Shown: positions 1 through 7,790 of the stretch, in pieces
Layout of the letters: each line of letters starts with the position of its first letter
How positions within the stretch are numbered: position 1 is the first letter of the stretch
Source of the DNA: Bacillota bacterium
GTDB taxonomy: Bacteria > Bacillota > Bacilli > Alicyclobacillales > SLC66
Length of the DNA stretch: 7,843 bases
Reading direction: 5' to 3'
Assembly: GCA_021820825.1 (NCBI GenBank)
Contig: JAKADD010000107.1
Coordinates: forward strand, 1 to 7,843
Notes under the pieces: model-generated
Told to the model about the DNA's origin: nothing
The model's input: only the letters and a program-made list of their open reading frames with translations
Database searches by the model: none
Position numbers and translations under genes: made by a program

Positions 1-647
1 ATAATCCGGAAGAGAATCCGCCACTGTCTGCTTCCGAGCGCCCGCGCCGCCTGAACGTACTCAAACTCTTTGACCTTCATGACCTCCGCGCGCACAATCC
101 GCGCCATGACCGCCCAGCCGAGTACGCCGATGGCGATGAATATATTGCTGATCGACGGCGTCAGCACAGCAACCAGAGCCACTACAAACAGAATGAAAGG
201 AAACGCCAGCATGATGTCGGTAATCCGCATGATGATGCTGTCCAGAAACCCGCCGTAATACCCTGATAAAATCCCCAGCGTCGTACCGATAAACAGACTG
301 ATGAGACTGGCAAACACACCGACTTCGAGCGACACGCGCGCGCCGTACAGCAGGCGGCTGTACACATCGCGGCCCAGATCATCCGTACCCATGATAAACG
401 TATGGTTCGGAGCCAGCGGCGCCCCGTCTGGCGCAAGACCGTTGGCAAACTGAAAGTCGGGGTTGAAGGTCGCCAGTTTGCCCGCGAACACAGCGACGAA
501 GATCAGCGCAAGCACCATCAACCCGCCGACAAACACCAGCGGATACGCCCTCAGCACGCGCACAAACTTACTCTGTACTTTGGTCGGCGGATGCGCCAGC
601 CGCTGTTTCAGTTCTGGCGTCGGCGAATCAGCCATCATGTTAGCCAT
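1..647 (-). CDS. Oligopeptide/dipeptide ABC transporter permease, OppC/DppC type (partial, C-terminus off the left edge)
   Basis: This is the inner-membrane permease subunit of a peptide-type ABC importer; it would pair with an OppB-type permease to form the channel. My translation from the ATG at 647 gives 215 residues and then runs off the window, so roughly 70 to 100 residues are missing compared with the usual length near 300. Visible features are a first membrane segment at about 35-55, the family motif GTDDLGRDVYSR at 87-98, hydrophobic segments at about 107-130, 144-163 and 167-185, and the EAA loop that docks on the ATPases at about 194-215 (EFEYVQAARALGS). The start is supported by an AGGGAGGTG ribosome binding site at 652-660, four bases upstream. 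The gene follows the OppF-type ATPase gene by 18 bases, so it is almost certainly co-transcribed. The substrate could be oligopeptides, dipeptides, nickel or another small ligand; sequence alone does not decide. Confidence 0.93.
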   Translation of the reverse strand, partial: MANMMADSPTPELKQRLAHPPTKVQSKFVRVLRAYPLVFVGGLMVLALIFVAVFAGKLATFNPDFQFANGLAPDGAPLAPNHTFIMGTDDLGRDVYSRLLYGARVSLEVGVFASLISLFIGTTLGILSGYYGGFLDSIIMRITDIMLAFPFILFVVALVAVLTPSISNIFIAIGVLGWAVMARIVRAEVMKVKEFEYVQAARALGSRQWRILFRI

Positions 648-665
648 ACTGCACCTCCCTGAACT

Positions 666-1637
666 TCAATCATACAAATGGCACGCCGCGAATCGACCAG
701 GCTCAACCTCTTTCCACTCGGGCGCCTGCGTCCTGCAAATATCCATGACATCCTTGCAGCGAGGATGGAAATGGCATCCTTTCGGCGGATTGGCCGGGCT
801 CGGGAGATCCCCCTGCAAAATGATCCGCTCCCGTCTCACTTCCGGATCGGGAACAGGAACAGCCGATAAGAGAGCCTGCGTGTATGGGTGCAGCGGCTTT
901 TCATAGAGTTGGTCCGAACTCCCCAACTCGACGATCTGTCCCAGATACATGACGCCGATCCGATCGCTGATGTGTTTGACGACACTCAGGTCGTGAGCGA
1001 TAAATACATACGACAAGTTCAACTGCTTTTGCAGATCGGCAAACAGGTTGAGCACCTGCGACTGCACGGACACGTCCAGAGCTGAGACAGGTTCATCGGC
1101 GATGATCAGCTTCGGATCCACTGCGAGCGCCCGCGCGATGCCAATCCGTTGCCGCTGGCCTCCTGAAAACTCATGCGGGTAGCGTTCCATCCTGCTGGCC
1201 GACAGTCCGACTGTTTCAAGCAATTCCGCCGCCCGTTTCTTCCTTTCCGCCGCAGAATGGAAGAGGCCGTGAATGATCATCGGTTCTTCAAGAATCTGGC
1301 GCACGGTATAGCGTGGGTTGAGCGACGCGTACGGATCCTGAAAGACAATCTGCATCTCGCGACGCATCAGGCGCATCTGTCCCGCGCGCAATTTGCGAAT
1401 GTCGCGCCCGTTGAACAGAACATGTCCTGCAGTGGGTTCAATCAGCCGCAAAATGCTGCGTCCCGCCGTTGACTTGCCGCATCCGCTCTCGCCGACGAGC
1501 CCTAACGTTTCCCCCGCCGCCACATCAAAGCTGACTCCGTCAACCGCGCGAACCTGACCGGCAACGCGGCGCAGGACGCCTTTTCGGATCGGAAAATACT
1601 TCTTCAGACCGCGCACTTGCAACAACGGTTCACTCAC
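666..1637 (-). CDS. Peptide ABC transporter ATP-binding protein, OppF/DppF type
   Basis: This is the second of two cytoplasmic ATPases that power the importer. The product is 323 residues, normal for the family. It has Walker A GESGCGKS at 49-56, the Q-loop glutamine at 100, the signature FSGGQRQ at 157-163, Walker B LIIADEP at 177-183 with catalytic Glu182, and the switch histidine at 215. The C-terminal oligopeptide-transporter domain follows ([12 protein letters not shown] at about 250), with four cysteines at 288, 294, 301 and 319. Cysteines in this pattern bind a 4Fe-4S cluster in some members of the family. Translation starts at GTG 1637, inside the stop of the upstream ATPase gene (GTGA overlap), with GGAGG at 1645-1649 seven bases upstream. 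Translational coupling is therefore likely. It pairs with the OppD-type protein as a heterodimer. The family is certain; the transported substrate is unknown. Confidence 0.95.
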   Translation of the reverse strand: MSEPLLQVRGLKKYFPIRKGVLRRVAGQVRAVDGVSFDVAAGETLGLVGESGCGKSTAGRSILRLIEPTAGHVLFNGRDIRKLRAGQMRLMRREMQIVFQDPYASLNPRYTVRQILEEPMIIHGLFHSAAERKKRAAELLETVGLSASRMERYPHEFSGGQRQRIGIARALAVDPKLIIADEPVSALDVSVQSQVLNLFADLQKQLNLSYVFIAHDLSVVKHISDRIGVMYLGQIVELGSSDQLYEKPLHPYTQALLSAVPVPDPEVRRERIILQGDLPSPANPPKGCHFHPRCKDVMDICRTQAPEWKEVEPGRFAACHLYD

Positions 1638-2614
1638 ACCGCCGCCTCCTTGTCATCGACTAACCAGCAGCGCGCCTGATGATTCTCCGTAACGGGGAGC
1701 AGCGACGGTTCGTTGTCCGCGCAGCGCTGCGTTGCGTGGGAACAGCGAGAAGCAAAGCGGCATCCCGCCGGCATCAATTCAATGCTCGGAACGTTGCCCG
1801 GAATGGACGACAACCGTTGCTTTCTATCCTCAAGACGCGGAATGGAACTCAGCAGGCCGATTGTATAGGGGTGAGTCGGATTGCGAAATATATCCCGCAC
1901 AGAACCCTGTTCCACCACTTTACCCGCATACATGACAACCACGCGGTCGCACATTTCCGCCACGACGCCCAGGTCGTGTGTGATCAGCAAAACCGACATC
2001 TCGCGTTCCGCCTTCAGCTTCCTCATCAGATCGAGGATCTGAGCCTGAATCGTCACGTCCAGAGCGGTTGTCGGTTCGTCTGCGATCAACAGTTTAGGAT
2101 CGCAGGCCATGGCGATGGCGATCATCACTCGCTGGCGCATGCCGCCCGACAAGCGGTGGGGATACTCGTCCGCAATGTCTTCAGCACGTGGAATCCCAAC
2201 CAATTTCAACAGTTCAACCGCTTTCTTCTGGGACTGCTCTTTATTCATGCCGCGGTGAATGCGCAGCGATTCCCCAATCTGTTTGCCGATCTTGTGCACT
2301 GGGTTGAGTGATGTCATCGGTTCCTGAAAGATCATGGCGATGTCATTCCCACGAATTCTGCGCATACTAGTGTCTTTTAGACCCACCAACTGTTTGCCTT
2401 CGAACAGAATGGACCCATCCCGAATCTTTCCATTCGTACTTAACAACTGCATGATGGACAGCGAAGTTACACTTTTGCCGCATCCGGATTCTCCGACAAT
2501 ACCCAGCGTCTCCCCCTTTTCAATCGTGAAAGTGACATCTTCGATGGCGGGAAGGTAGCCGCTCGCTGTGAGAAAGCTTGTTGTCAGTCCTGACACTTCA
2601 AGTAACGCCGACAC
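1634..2614 (-). CDS. Peptide ABC transporter ATP-binding protein, OppD/DppD type
   Basis: This is the first ATPase of the peptide importer and the first gene of the transporter operon. I chose the GTG at 2614 (326 residues) because GAGGTG at 2621-2626 sits six bases upstream and the protein then begins directly with the ABC domain (SALLEVSGL). The reading frame extends 18 codons further to an ATG at 2668, but those residues do not resemble the family. Motifs are Walker A GESGCGKS at 41-48, Q-loop Gln97, signature LSGGMRQ at 155-161, Walker B LLIADEP at 175-181 with Glu180, and switch His213. The C-terminal domain has [11 protein letters not shown] at about 245-255 and cysteines at 285, 291, 298 and 316, a spacing like the 4Fe-4S-binding region described in some Opp/Dpp ATPases. 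The D-then-F ATPase order at the head of the operon resembles the Bacillus app operon. Confidence 0.95.
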   Translation of the reverse strand: MSALLEVSGLTTSFLTASGYLPAIEDVTFTIEKGETLGIVGESGCGKSVTSLSIMQLLSTNGKIRDGSILFEGKQLVGLKDTSMRRIRGNDIAMIFQEPMTSLNPVHKIGKQIGESLRIHRGMNKEQSQKKAVELLKLVGIPRAEDIADEYPHRLSGGMRQRVMIAIAMACDPKLLIADEPTTALDVTIQAQILDLMRKLKAEREMSVLLITHDLGVVAEMCDRVVVMYAGKVVEQGSVRDIFRNPTHPYTIGLLSSIPRLEDRKQRLSSIPGNVPSIELMPAGCRFASRCSHATQRCADNEPSLLPVTENHQARCWLVDDKEAAV

Positions 2615-2705
2615 TGTAATCACCTCGATTTCGTCACCTAGACTAGCAAATCCGTGTTCATAGTGCAATAACTCAATACCGTTTCTTCCGGGGTCGTCTC
2701 TGCCC

Positions 2706-2780
2706 GCCGGGGTCGTATGCTGCGCCGCTGCTCAAACACGGCTGCGCCGAACTCGCCTCGGCACAGCATACGACCCCGGC
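2706..2780. repeat. Long imperfect inverted repeat (stem-loop or cruciform forming)
   Basis: The left arm 2706-2727 and right arm 2759-2780 are complementary over 22 bases with one mismatch. The outer 17 bases (2706-2722 and 2764-2780) are perfectly paired, then one mismatch is followed by GCCG/CGGC. The 31-base loop contains a second copy of GCTGCGCCG (2741-2749), which also occurs at 2719-2727. The outer core CCGGGGTCGT is repeated once more just outside, at 2688-2697, 19 bases from the copy at 2707-2716. Neither strand has a T-run after the hairpin, so it does not look like an intrinsic terminator. It resembles a REP-like or miniature mobile palindrome, but whether other copies exist in the genome cannot be judged from this window. 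Confidence 0.85.
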
Positions 2781-3000
2781 CAAGCGGATGTTTCCCGTCG
2801 GAAAATCGCCGCAGGAGCGTTTTATTCCCGGTTGTTGGCGGCGCACAGCACCGTGAAAATCTACCTTGAAACTGTCTTCGTCAGACGGACTGGACACAGA
2901 CTATATCGTACCACATCCACTTTCGCATCGCCTTATCAATATTATCCACGGAAAGAATCCCAAACGGAACTCATTTCGATAGCAATAAGCGCATATAGCA

Positions 3001-3022
3001 AAGGGCCGGAACCCCGGCCCTT
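3001..3022 (-). terminator. Probable intrinsic terminator of the his operon
   Basis: There is a perfect 9-base stem, AAGGGCCGG at 3001-3009 and CCGGCCCTT at 3014-3022, with a 4-base loop. It lies 78 bases past the hisIE stop. Read on the minus strand, the stem is followed by TGCTAT, so the T-tract is short (CCCTTTGCT). The position and very GC-rich stem favour termination of the his transcript; the weak T-tract is the reason for moderate confidence. Confidence 0.6.
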
Positions 3023-3099
3023 AATTCAGACACACCATGATTTCCTGCGCCAACTCCGCACGGTGATTTCGCCTCGCAAAACGCAGACTTGACTCTTGG

Positions 3100-3756
3100 C
3101 TACTCCGGCGCATAGCGGCTCGACAGTTCCCTCAGCACATCCTGCACAGGCAGAGTCTGCTCTCGCAGCAACACTATCAGGTGATAAATAAGATCCGCCG
3201 CCTCGTAACGCAATTCATCCGCGCTGCGGTTCTTCGCGGCGATGATCACCTCAGCGGTTTCTTCGCCCACTTTCTTCAGAATTTTATCGATTCCCTGCTC
3301 AAATAGATAGGTTGTGTACGACCCCTCCGGCCGCTCCTGTTCCCGCTGGCAAACCCTGTCCTCAAGCAACGCGAGGATCTCGCTTCCCGATTCTCGCAAA
3401 TGCGGACGTTCTGACTCCTGATCACCGTCAAAACAGGAAAACCGGCCTGTATGGCACGCGGGCCCCGCAGGCGACGCCACCACGAGCAACGCGTCGTTGT
3501 CGCAGTCCGTATCGATCGTGATCACCTTCTGAATATTTCCGGACGTTTCGCCTTTATGCCACAGTTGCTGGCGTGAACGGCTGTAGAACCATGTCTCGCC
3601 TGTCTCCACAGTGCGCGCCAAGGACTCCGCGTTCATATAGGCCAGCGTCAGCACCGCTCCCGAAACCTGATCCTGCACGATGGCGGGCGCCAGTCCCTGC
3701 GCATCGAAACGAACGCCCGCAATTGCATTACCTGTCGAGGATGGAAACAATCTCAC
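3100..3756 (-). CDS. hisI: Bifunctional phosphoribosyl-AMP cyclohydrolase / phosphoribosyl-ATP pyrophosphatase HisIE
   Basis: This fused cytoplasmic enzyme catalyses steps 2 and 3 of histidine synthesis: the C-terminal HisE part hydrolyses phosphoribosyl-ATP to phosphoribosyl-AMP, and the N-terminal HisI part opens the adenine ring. The product is 218 residues. HisI (about 20-115) shows [18 protein letters not shown] at 56-73, the metal-binding DTDCDND at 82-88 (Asp84, 86 and 88 for magnesium), and zinc-ligand cysteines 85, 101 and 108 in GPACHTG and SCF. HisE (about 127-215) shows [16 protein letters not shown] at 161-176 and EAADLIYHL at 185-193. The GTG start at 3756 has AGGGGT at 3765-3770 eight bases upstream, and it overlaps the end of hisF by 29 bases. 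It is the last gene before the hairpin at 3001-3022. Confidence 0.96.
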   Translation of the reverse strand: MRLFPSSTGNAIAGVRFDAQGLAPAIVQDQVSGAVLTLAYMNAESLARTVETGETWFYSRSRQQLWHKGETSGNIQKVITIDTDCDNDALLVVASPAGPACHTGRFSCFDGDQESERPHLRESGSEILALLEDRVCQREQERPEGSYTTYLFEQGIDKILKKVGEETAEVIIAAKNRSADELRYEAADLIYHLIVLLREQTLPVQDVLRELSSRYAPE

Positions 3757-4513
3757 GAACCGGCACCCCTCTCTTACGCAAATAGCTTTTTACTTCCGGC
3801 AATGATGTCTCCGCAAAGTGAAATACACTGGCAGCCAGCGCGGCGTCGGCTTTCCCCACCGTCAGCACATCGTAAAAATGTTCTTTTGCACCCGCCCCGC
3901 CTGACGCGATAACGGGTATGCGCACAGCGTCCGACACCATGGCGGTGAGCGCCAGATCGTATCCGCTGCGCTGCCCGTCCTGATCAAAACTCGTCAGCAG
4001 AATCTCGCCTGCTCCCAGTTGCTCCGCTCTCTTTGCCCATTCAAGCGCCGACCAGCTGGTGGCGATTCTGCCCCCGCTGATCAAGACCTCCCAATCTCCG
4101 CGCTCTGTGGAGTAGCGCGCGTCGATGGCGACCACAACACACTGGGAGCCGAAGCGGCGAGCGGTTTCCGTAATCAGCTTGGGATCGCGCACCGCCGCGG
4201 AGTTGAGCGACACCTTGTCCGCCCCCGCCCGCAGCACTTCACGCACATCGTCCACACTGGACAGTCCGCCCCCAACCGTGAAGGGTATGAACACCTGTTC
4301 AGCGGTCTGTTTGACAATGTCGAGCAGGATGGACCGCCCCTCATGAGTCGCGGAAATGTCGAGCAACACCAGTTCATCGGCGCCCTGACTGTCATACTGC
4401 CTGGCAAGCGCAACGGGATCACCGGCGTCGCGCCTGTTGCCAAAGAATGATTCATGCTTGACCACGCGTCCTTGCGCGACATCGAAACAGGGAATAATCC
4501 GCTTCGTCAGCAT
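3728..4513 (-). CDS. hisF: Imidazole glycerol phosphate synthase cyclase subunit HisF
   Basis: HisF uses ammonia channelled from HisH to convert PRFAR into imidazole glycerol phosphate and AICAR (step 5). The start is ATG 4513 (261 residues, [12 protein letters not shown]), four bases after the hisA stop. AAGGGCGG at 4521-4528 gives a modest ribosome binding site seven bases upstream. The frame is open to 4588, but the extra 25 residues are unlike HisF. It is a TIM barrel with catalytic Asp11 and Asp131, Lys19, phosphate-binding TVGGG at about 79-83, LLTSFDQDG at about 172-180, and IASGGAG near the end. The first loop is unusual: after Lys19 it reads [14 protein letters not shown], where B. 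subtilis HisF has about GIQFLGLRDAGDP. That is one residue longer, and the glycine after the lysine is lost. This explains why the second aspartate is at 131 instead of 130. Confidence 0.96.
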   Translation of the reverse strand: MLTKRIIPCFDVAQGRVVKHESFFGNRRDAGDPVALARQYDSQGADELVLLDISATHEGRSILLDIVKQTAEQVFIPFTVGGGLSSVDDVREVLRAGADKVSLNSAAVRDPKLITETARRFGSQCVVVAIDARYSTERGDWEVLISGGRIATSWSALEWAKRAEQLGAGEILLTSFDQDGQRSGYDLALTAMVSDAVRIPVIASGGAGAKEHFYDVLTVGKADAALAASVFHFAETSLPEVKSYLRKRGVPVREIVSILDR

Positions 4514-4517
4514 CGTC

Positions 4518-5249
4518 TCACCGCCCTTCGGCCACCCGCAAAGCCGCAGCCACGTCAAGTGTCTCTTCGTAAATAGCCTTCCCGGCAATCACCCCGGACA
4601 GCCCCTCCGCTTCCCTGGCGCGCACCGCGCGGATGTCGTCCAGGTTGCGCACACCGCCTGATACGACGACCCGGAGCCCCGACACCTGCGCCAGAGCGAC
4701 AGCCGCGTCCACATTGGCTCCGCTCAGCATGCCGTCTCGTGATATATCCGTGTAGATGCATTCCCGCAAACCAAGACCGTATAGTTCTGTCGCAAATTGG
4801 TGAGCAGAGAGCTGTTCCGTATCCAGCCACCCCGCTGTCGCCACCGCCCCGTCACGCGCATCCACTCCGACCGTGACGGCTGTTCCGTATTGGTCAATCG
4901 CCATCTGGACGAGATCGCGAGACCGCACCGCCGCCGTACCCAGCACACAGCGCCACACACCGTTCTCCAGCCAGCGTTCGATATCGGCCAGCGCTCGAAT
5001 GCCGCCGCCGATCTCCACCAGCAGGCCGGTCTGCTCGACAATCCTTCTGACGATCGCCGCTGTGTCGGGCGCTGTCTGTCCGCTCTTGGCGGCGTGCAAA
5101 TCCACCATATGAAGATGAGTGGCGCCGCTGGCCGCAAATCTCTGCGCCACCGCGAGCGGATCGCCGTAGTTGGTTATTTTCTCAAAGTCTCCCTGCTGCA
5201 ACCTCACAGCAAGTCCTCCATACAGATCAATCGCCGGCAGAACCAGCAT
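4518..5249 (-). CDS. hisA: ProFAR isomerase HisA
   Basis: HisA is 1-(5-phosphoribosyl)-5-[(5-phosphoribosylamino)methylideneamino]imidazole-4-carboxamide isomerase. It performs step 4, the Amadori rearrangement of ProFAR to PRFAR, in the cytoplasm. I chose ATG 5249 (243 residues, [12 protein letters not shown]) because AAGGAGGAG at 5257-5265 is seven bases upstream and the family begins this way; the frame is open to 5291 but the added 14 residues do not fit. The half-barrel repeats carry catalytic Asp8 and Asp130 (GVDAR), the phosphate-binding motifs EIGGGIR at 79-85 and VVSGGVR at 195-201, and [11 protein letters not shown] at 167-177. The start lies inside the end of hisH (23-base overlap), and the stop is four bases before hisF, so translation of all three is probably coupled. 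The length is normal and no key residue is missing. Confidence 0.96.
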   Translation of the reverse strand: MLVLPAIDLYGGLAVRLQQGDFEKITNYGDPLAVAQRFAASGATHLHMVDLHAAKSGQTAPDTAAIVRRIVEQTGLLVEIGGGIRALADIERWLENGVWRCVLGTAAVRSRDLVQMAIDQYGTAVTVGVDARDGAVATAGWLDTEQLSAHQFATELYGLGLRECIYTDISRDGMLSGANVDAAVALAQVSGLRVVVSGGVRNLDDIRAVRAREAEGLSGVIAGKAIYEETLDVAAALRVAEGR

Positions 5250-5877
5250 GCGCGTTCTCCTCCTTGCTGGCGGTTGTACAATACGCGGCAAAATTGCGCA
5301 ACATGGTCAGCCCCGTCTGTGAACTCTTTTCTGGATGAAACTGCATGCCAAATATATGGCCATCCGCAACAACAGCAGGAATCTCCTGATGATACGAGGT
5401 CGTTGCCGCGATCACCGAGGCAGCGACAGGCGCGACGTAAAAACTATGGACAAAGTAGGCGTAAGCGCCGCGTTCAACGCCAGCCAGAAGGGGATGGTCC
5501 AGCAGCGGCGAGAGTTGATTCCAGCCGACATGCGGAATCTTGAAATCGCCGCGCATCCTCTTCACTCTGCCAGGAATAAATCCCAATCCGATGTGCTCGC
5601 CGTGTTCTTCACTCACCGAAAAGAGCAGTTGCATGCCCAGGCAGATGCCGAGCAACGGACCGCCGCCCTGTGCGTAAACGCGCAGCGGCGCGAGCAGTTC
5701 CCGCCGGCGCAGGTTGACCATAGCGTCGCCGAACGCCCCCACTCCCGGCAGCACAACACCCGTTGCCGACGCCACCAGCGCGGGATCTGAAGTAATCACC
5801 GCCGCAAAGCCGACACTCTCAAAAGCCTTCTGCACACTGCGCAGATTGCCAACCCCGTAGTCAACAATCGCGATCAT
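5227..5877 (-). CDS. hisH: Imidazole glycerol phosphate synthase glutaminase subunit HisH
   Basis: This class I glutamine amidotransferase releases ammonia from glutamine and passes it to HisF. The product is 216 residues. The catalytic triad is Cys79 (LGICLGMQ), His181 and Glu183 (FHPEKS). The oxyanion-strand motif PGVGAFGDA is at 44-52, and the conserved GWN is at 118-120. The ATG at 5877 overlaps the hisG stop as ATGA, and AGGAGGTG at 5885-5892 lies seven bases upstream, so the start is well supported. The last roughly 15 residues ([13 protein letters not shown]) are not family-like; their codons double as the ribosome binding site and start of hisA. Note that hisH follows hisG directly, with no hisD or hisB between them. 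Confidence 0.97.
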   Translation of the reverse strand: MIAIVDYGVGNLRSVQKAFESVGFAAVITSDPALVASATGVVLPGVGAFGDAMVNLRRRELLAPLRVYAQGGGPLLGICLGMQLLFSVSEEHGEHIGLGFIPGRVKRMRGDFKIPHVGWNQLSPLLDHPLLAGVERGAYAYFVHSFYVAPVAASVIAATTSYHQEIPAVVADGHIFGMQFHPEKSSQTGLTMLRNFAAYCTTASKEENAHAGSAGD

Positions 5878-6500
5878 GACGCCGCACCTCCTGCGCGCTG
5901 CCGCAAAGCCTCGACAAACGCGTCCACTTCACTCGCGCGCAACTGATAGCTGCGGCGGTTTGCCACCAGTCGCGCCGACACCGTTACGAGTTCGGCGAGT
6001 GGGGTGAGCCCGTTTTCCGCCAGCGTGCGGCCGGTTTCCACGAGATCGACAATGCAGTCTGCCAAGCCGATAAGCGGCGCCAATTCCACACTCCCCTGCA
6101 GGTCGATCACTTCGATCTGCAGCCCCAACCGCCGAAAATAATCCGTGGTGAAACGCGGATATTTGGTTGCCACCCGTTTCACAGCGGCAACATCCGTATG
6201 CGGCCAGCCTGCGACGACAAGCCGGCAGACGCCAAAGCCCAGATCGAGCAATTCGTGCACGTCGGCCCGCTTCTCGTACAATACATCTTTTCCCACAATA
6301 CCCAAATCCGCTGCACCGTGTTCTACATAGGCGGGCACATCCACCGGCTTTGCCAGCAGGTAACGCACGTCGCGACTGGCATCTTCCAAAATGAGCCGTC
6401 GCGATTCGGCCAATTCTGCGGGAACCGGATACCCCGCGTTCGCCAGCGCATGCGCGGTGGCGTCCAGAATGCGGCCCTTCGCCAGCGCGATCGTCAGCAT
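5874..6500 (-). CDS. hisG: ATP phosphoribosyltransferase catalytic subunit HisG (short form)
   Basis: HisG joins ATP and PRPP to make phosphoribosyl-ATP, the committed first step and the main point of histidine feedback. At 208 residues it is the short form: it has the two-lobed catalytic region but lacks the C-terminal regulatory domain of the long form (about 290-300 residues), so it should need HisZ for activity and histidine sensing. The PRPP-binding region is at about 148-164, DCIVDLVETGRTLAENG, and the N-terminal AKGRI (7-11) and ADLGIVGKD (64-72) segments are also typical. The ATG at 6500 shares one base with the hisZ stop (TAATG), and GGGGTGA at 6507-6513 lies six bases upstream. That coupling fits an HisZ-HisG complex made in matched amounts. 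Confidence 0.97.
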   Translation of the reverse strand: MLTIALAKGRILDATAHALANAGYPVPAELAESRRLILEDASRDVRYLLAKPVDVPAYVEHGAADLGIVGKDVLYEKRADVHELLDLGFGVCRLVVAGWPHTDVAAVKRVATKYPRFTTDYFRRLGLQIEVIDLQGSVELAPLIGLADCIVDLVETGRTLAENGLTPLAELVTVSARLVANRRSYQLRASEVDAFVEALRQRAGGAAS

Positions 6501-7768
6501 TACTGATCACCCCCCAGTTCCATGGCACGGACGATCTCCCGGCAGACAGCCGCAAAATCCCCGTCGTTTGCGATCACAGTTCCGTCGGCTGCCAGCAGCG
6601 CAAAGGAATCGCTGCGGTGTGTCTGCGTTTCCGTGTTCGCGCTTACGGATTCTCCCGCACCCTGTTCCCGCGCGAGGCCAGCGACAGCCACCCGGTGGCC
6701 CAATCGTCTCAATGCGCGGCCAACAGCCAGCGCCAGTTCCCTTGTTCCCGCATGATAGTACAAACGGCGCACCGGATCGCCGCACCATGATTCGTTCAGC
6801 GCCGCCAGCACCCGTTCGACATGGACGACGCAGCCAGTGGCCGCAGCCGGACTGCCAAACTGCGCAAGCAACGCGTCATACCGTCCCCCGAACGCGATCG
6901 GTTGTCCGAGCGCGTCCGCATATCCTTCGATCGTGATCCCGGTATAATATTCATGGTCCAGGCACAGCCCCAGATCCAGATGCACCACGTCTGCCACCCC
7001 ATGCTCGGACAGCGCAGTCAGGAGTTCCTGCCACTCATTGCAAGCCTGTTGCGCCGCTTCCACAAAGGCGATGGATCGCGCCTGTGCGATGGCGTCCACT
7101 CCCCCGCGAATCCGCGGCATCAACTGCAGCGCCCCAAACCAGTCTGCGGGCAACGTTTCCGCCGCGCTTGCAAGGATTGTGTCATAGGACACCAGATCCT
7201 TGGCGATCAGCGCCCTGCGCAACCGGCTGCGCAGGGCCGGAGCAAGAACAGAAAAAAGCGCCTGTACAAATCCCATATGGCCCAGCGCAAAGCGAAACTC
7301 CGTCAGTCCAACCGCACGCAGGCCGCTTACCATGAGCGCGATGATCTCCGCGTCTGCGTCCGGTCCGCTGTCTCCAATCAGTTCCACACCCGCCTGCGTG
7401 ACTTCGACAGGCCCCTGAATTTGCCCACTGCGGCCGCTGTATGTCTCGGCGCAGTAGCAGAGACGGAGCGGCAGTGTCTCTGACGCGAGCAGGGTGGTCG
7501 CGACTCTGGCAACAGGCGTGGTCATCTCCGGACGAAGCGCAATGGTGCGGCCCTCCCGATCAAACAGCCGGAGCAGGCGCTCGTCCTCATCCCGATGCAG
7601 GCCGCGCGCAATGGTCTCCGCATACTCAAAGAGCGGGGTCTCCACCGATTGATACCCCCACAGTTCAAATTCCCTGATCAATCGATCTTCAACAGCGCGT
7701 TTTCTGGTCAACTCACAGCCGACATAGTCGCGAGTGCCGTTCGGCCGTTCCACGAATTCACTCTGCAT
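6500..7768 (-). CDS. hisZ: ATP phosphoribosyltransferase regulatory subunit HisZ
   Basis: HisZ is a paralogue of histidyl-tRNA synthetase that does not charge tRNA but forms a complex with short-form HisG and senses histidine. The product is 422 residues, slightly longer than B. subtilis HisZ (about 390). It keeps the class II synthetase-like core: IALRPEMTTPVAR at 76-88, the motif 2 region at about 102-131 ending in TQAGVELIG, and the histidine-site segments LDHEYYTGITIEGY at 270-283 and FGGRYDAL at 293-300. The last 90 residues are divergent and include a polar, poorly conserved stretch at about 365-385. It is called HisZ, not HisS, because of its place next to short hisG and its divergent C-terminus. 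ATG 7768 has GAGGT at 7777-7781 eight bases upstream. It is the first gene of the his operon. Confidence 0.94.
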   Translation of the reverse strand: MQSEFVERPNGTRDYVGCELTRKRAVEDRLIREFELWGYQSVETPLFEYAETIARGLHRDEDERLLRLFDREGRTIALRPEMTTPVARVATTLLASETLPLRLCYCAETYSGRSGQIQGPVEVTQAGVELIGDSGPDADAEIIALMVSGLRAVGLTEFRFALGHMGFVQALFSVLAPALRSRLRRALIAKDLVSYDTILASAAETLPADWFGALQLMPRIRGGVDAIAQARSIAFVEAAQQACNEWQELLTALSEHGVADVVHLDLGLCLDHEYYTGITIEGYADALGQPIAFGGRYDALLAQFGSPAAATGCVVHVERVLAALNESWCGDPVRRLYYHAGTRELALAVGRALRRLGHRVAVAGLAREQGAGESVSANTETQTHRSDSFALLAADGTVIANDGDFAAVCREIVRAMELGGDQ

Positions 7769-7790
7769 GCCCCAATACCTCAGTTCGATG

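Larger units (their letters stand above)
2615..3099. other. Intergenic region between the his operon and the peptide-transporter operon
   Basis: This 485-base stretch has no convincing gene. From right to left it holds a spacer after hisIE, a GC-rich hairpin that probably ends the his transcript (3001-3022), an AT-richer stretch at about 2890-3000, and a long inverted repeat at 2706-2780. The promoter for the transporter operon should lie here on the minus strand. The best -10-like hexamer I can see is TATAGT at 2900-2905, but it lacks a good -35, so I do not call a promoter. Short open frames in both directions cross the region, have no recognisable domain, and read through the repeat. Confidence 0.7.

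Noticed and set aside
2615..2668. A longer OppD-type protein starting at ATG 2668
   Set aside because: The 18 extra residues are unlike the family, and the GTG at 2614 has a well-placed GAGGTG.
2706..2780. Inverted repeat as an intrinsic terminator
   Set aside because: No T-run follows the hairpin on either strand, and the 31-base loop is too long for a typical terminator.
2673..2897. A 74-codon minus-strand open frame between the two operons
   Set aside because: It reads through the inverted repeat, has no recognisable domain and unusual composition, and is best explained as a chance frame across the palindrome.
2832..3092. An 86-codon plus-strand open frame across the intergenic region
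   Set aside because: It runs through the his terminator hairpin on the opposite strand and shows no family resemblance.
5335..5790. Plus-strand open frames over the his genes, for example 5335-5790 and 6821-7483
   Set aside because: They are mirror frames of hisH and hisZ in GC-rich DNA, without own ribosome binding sites or domain similarity.
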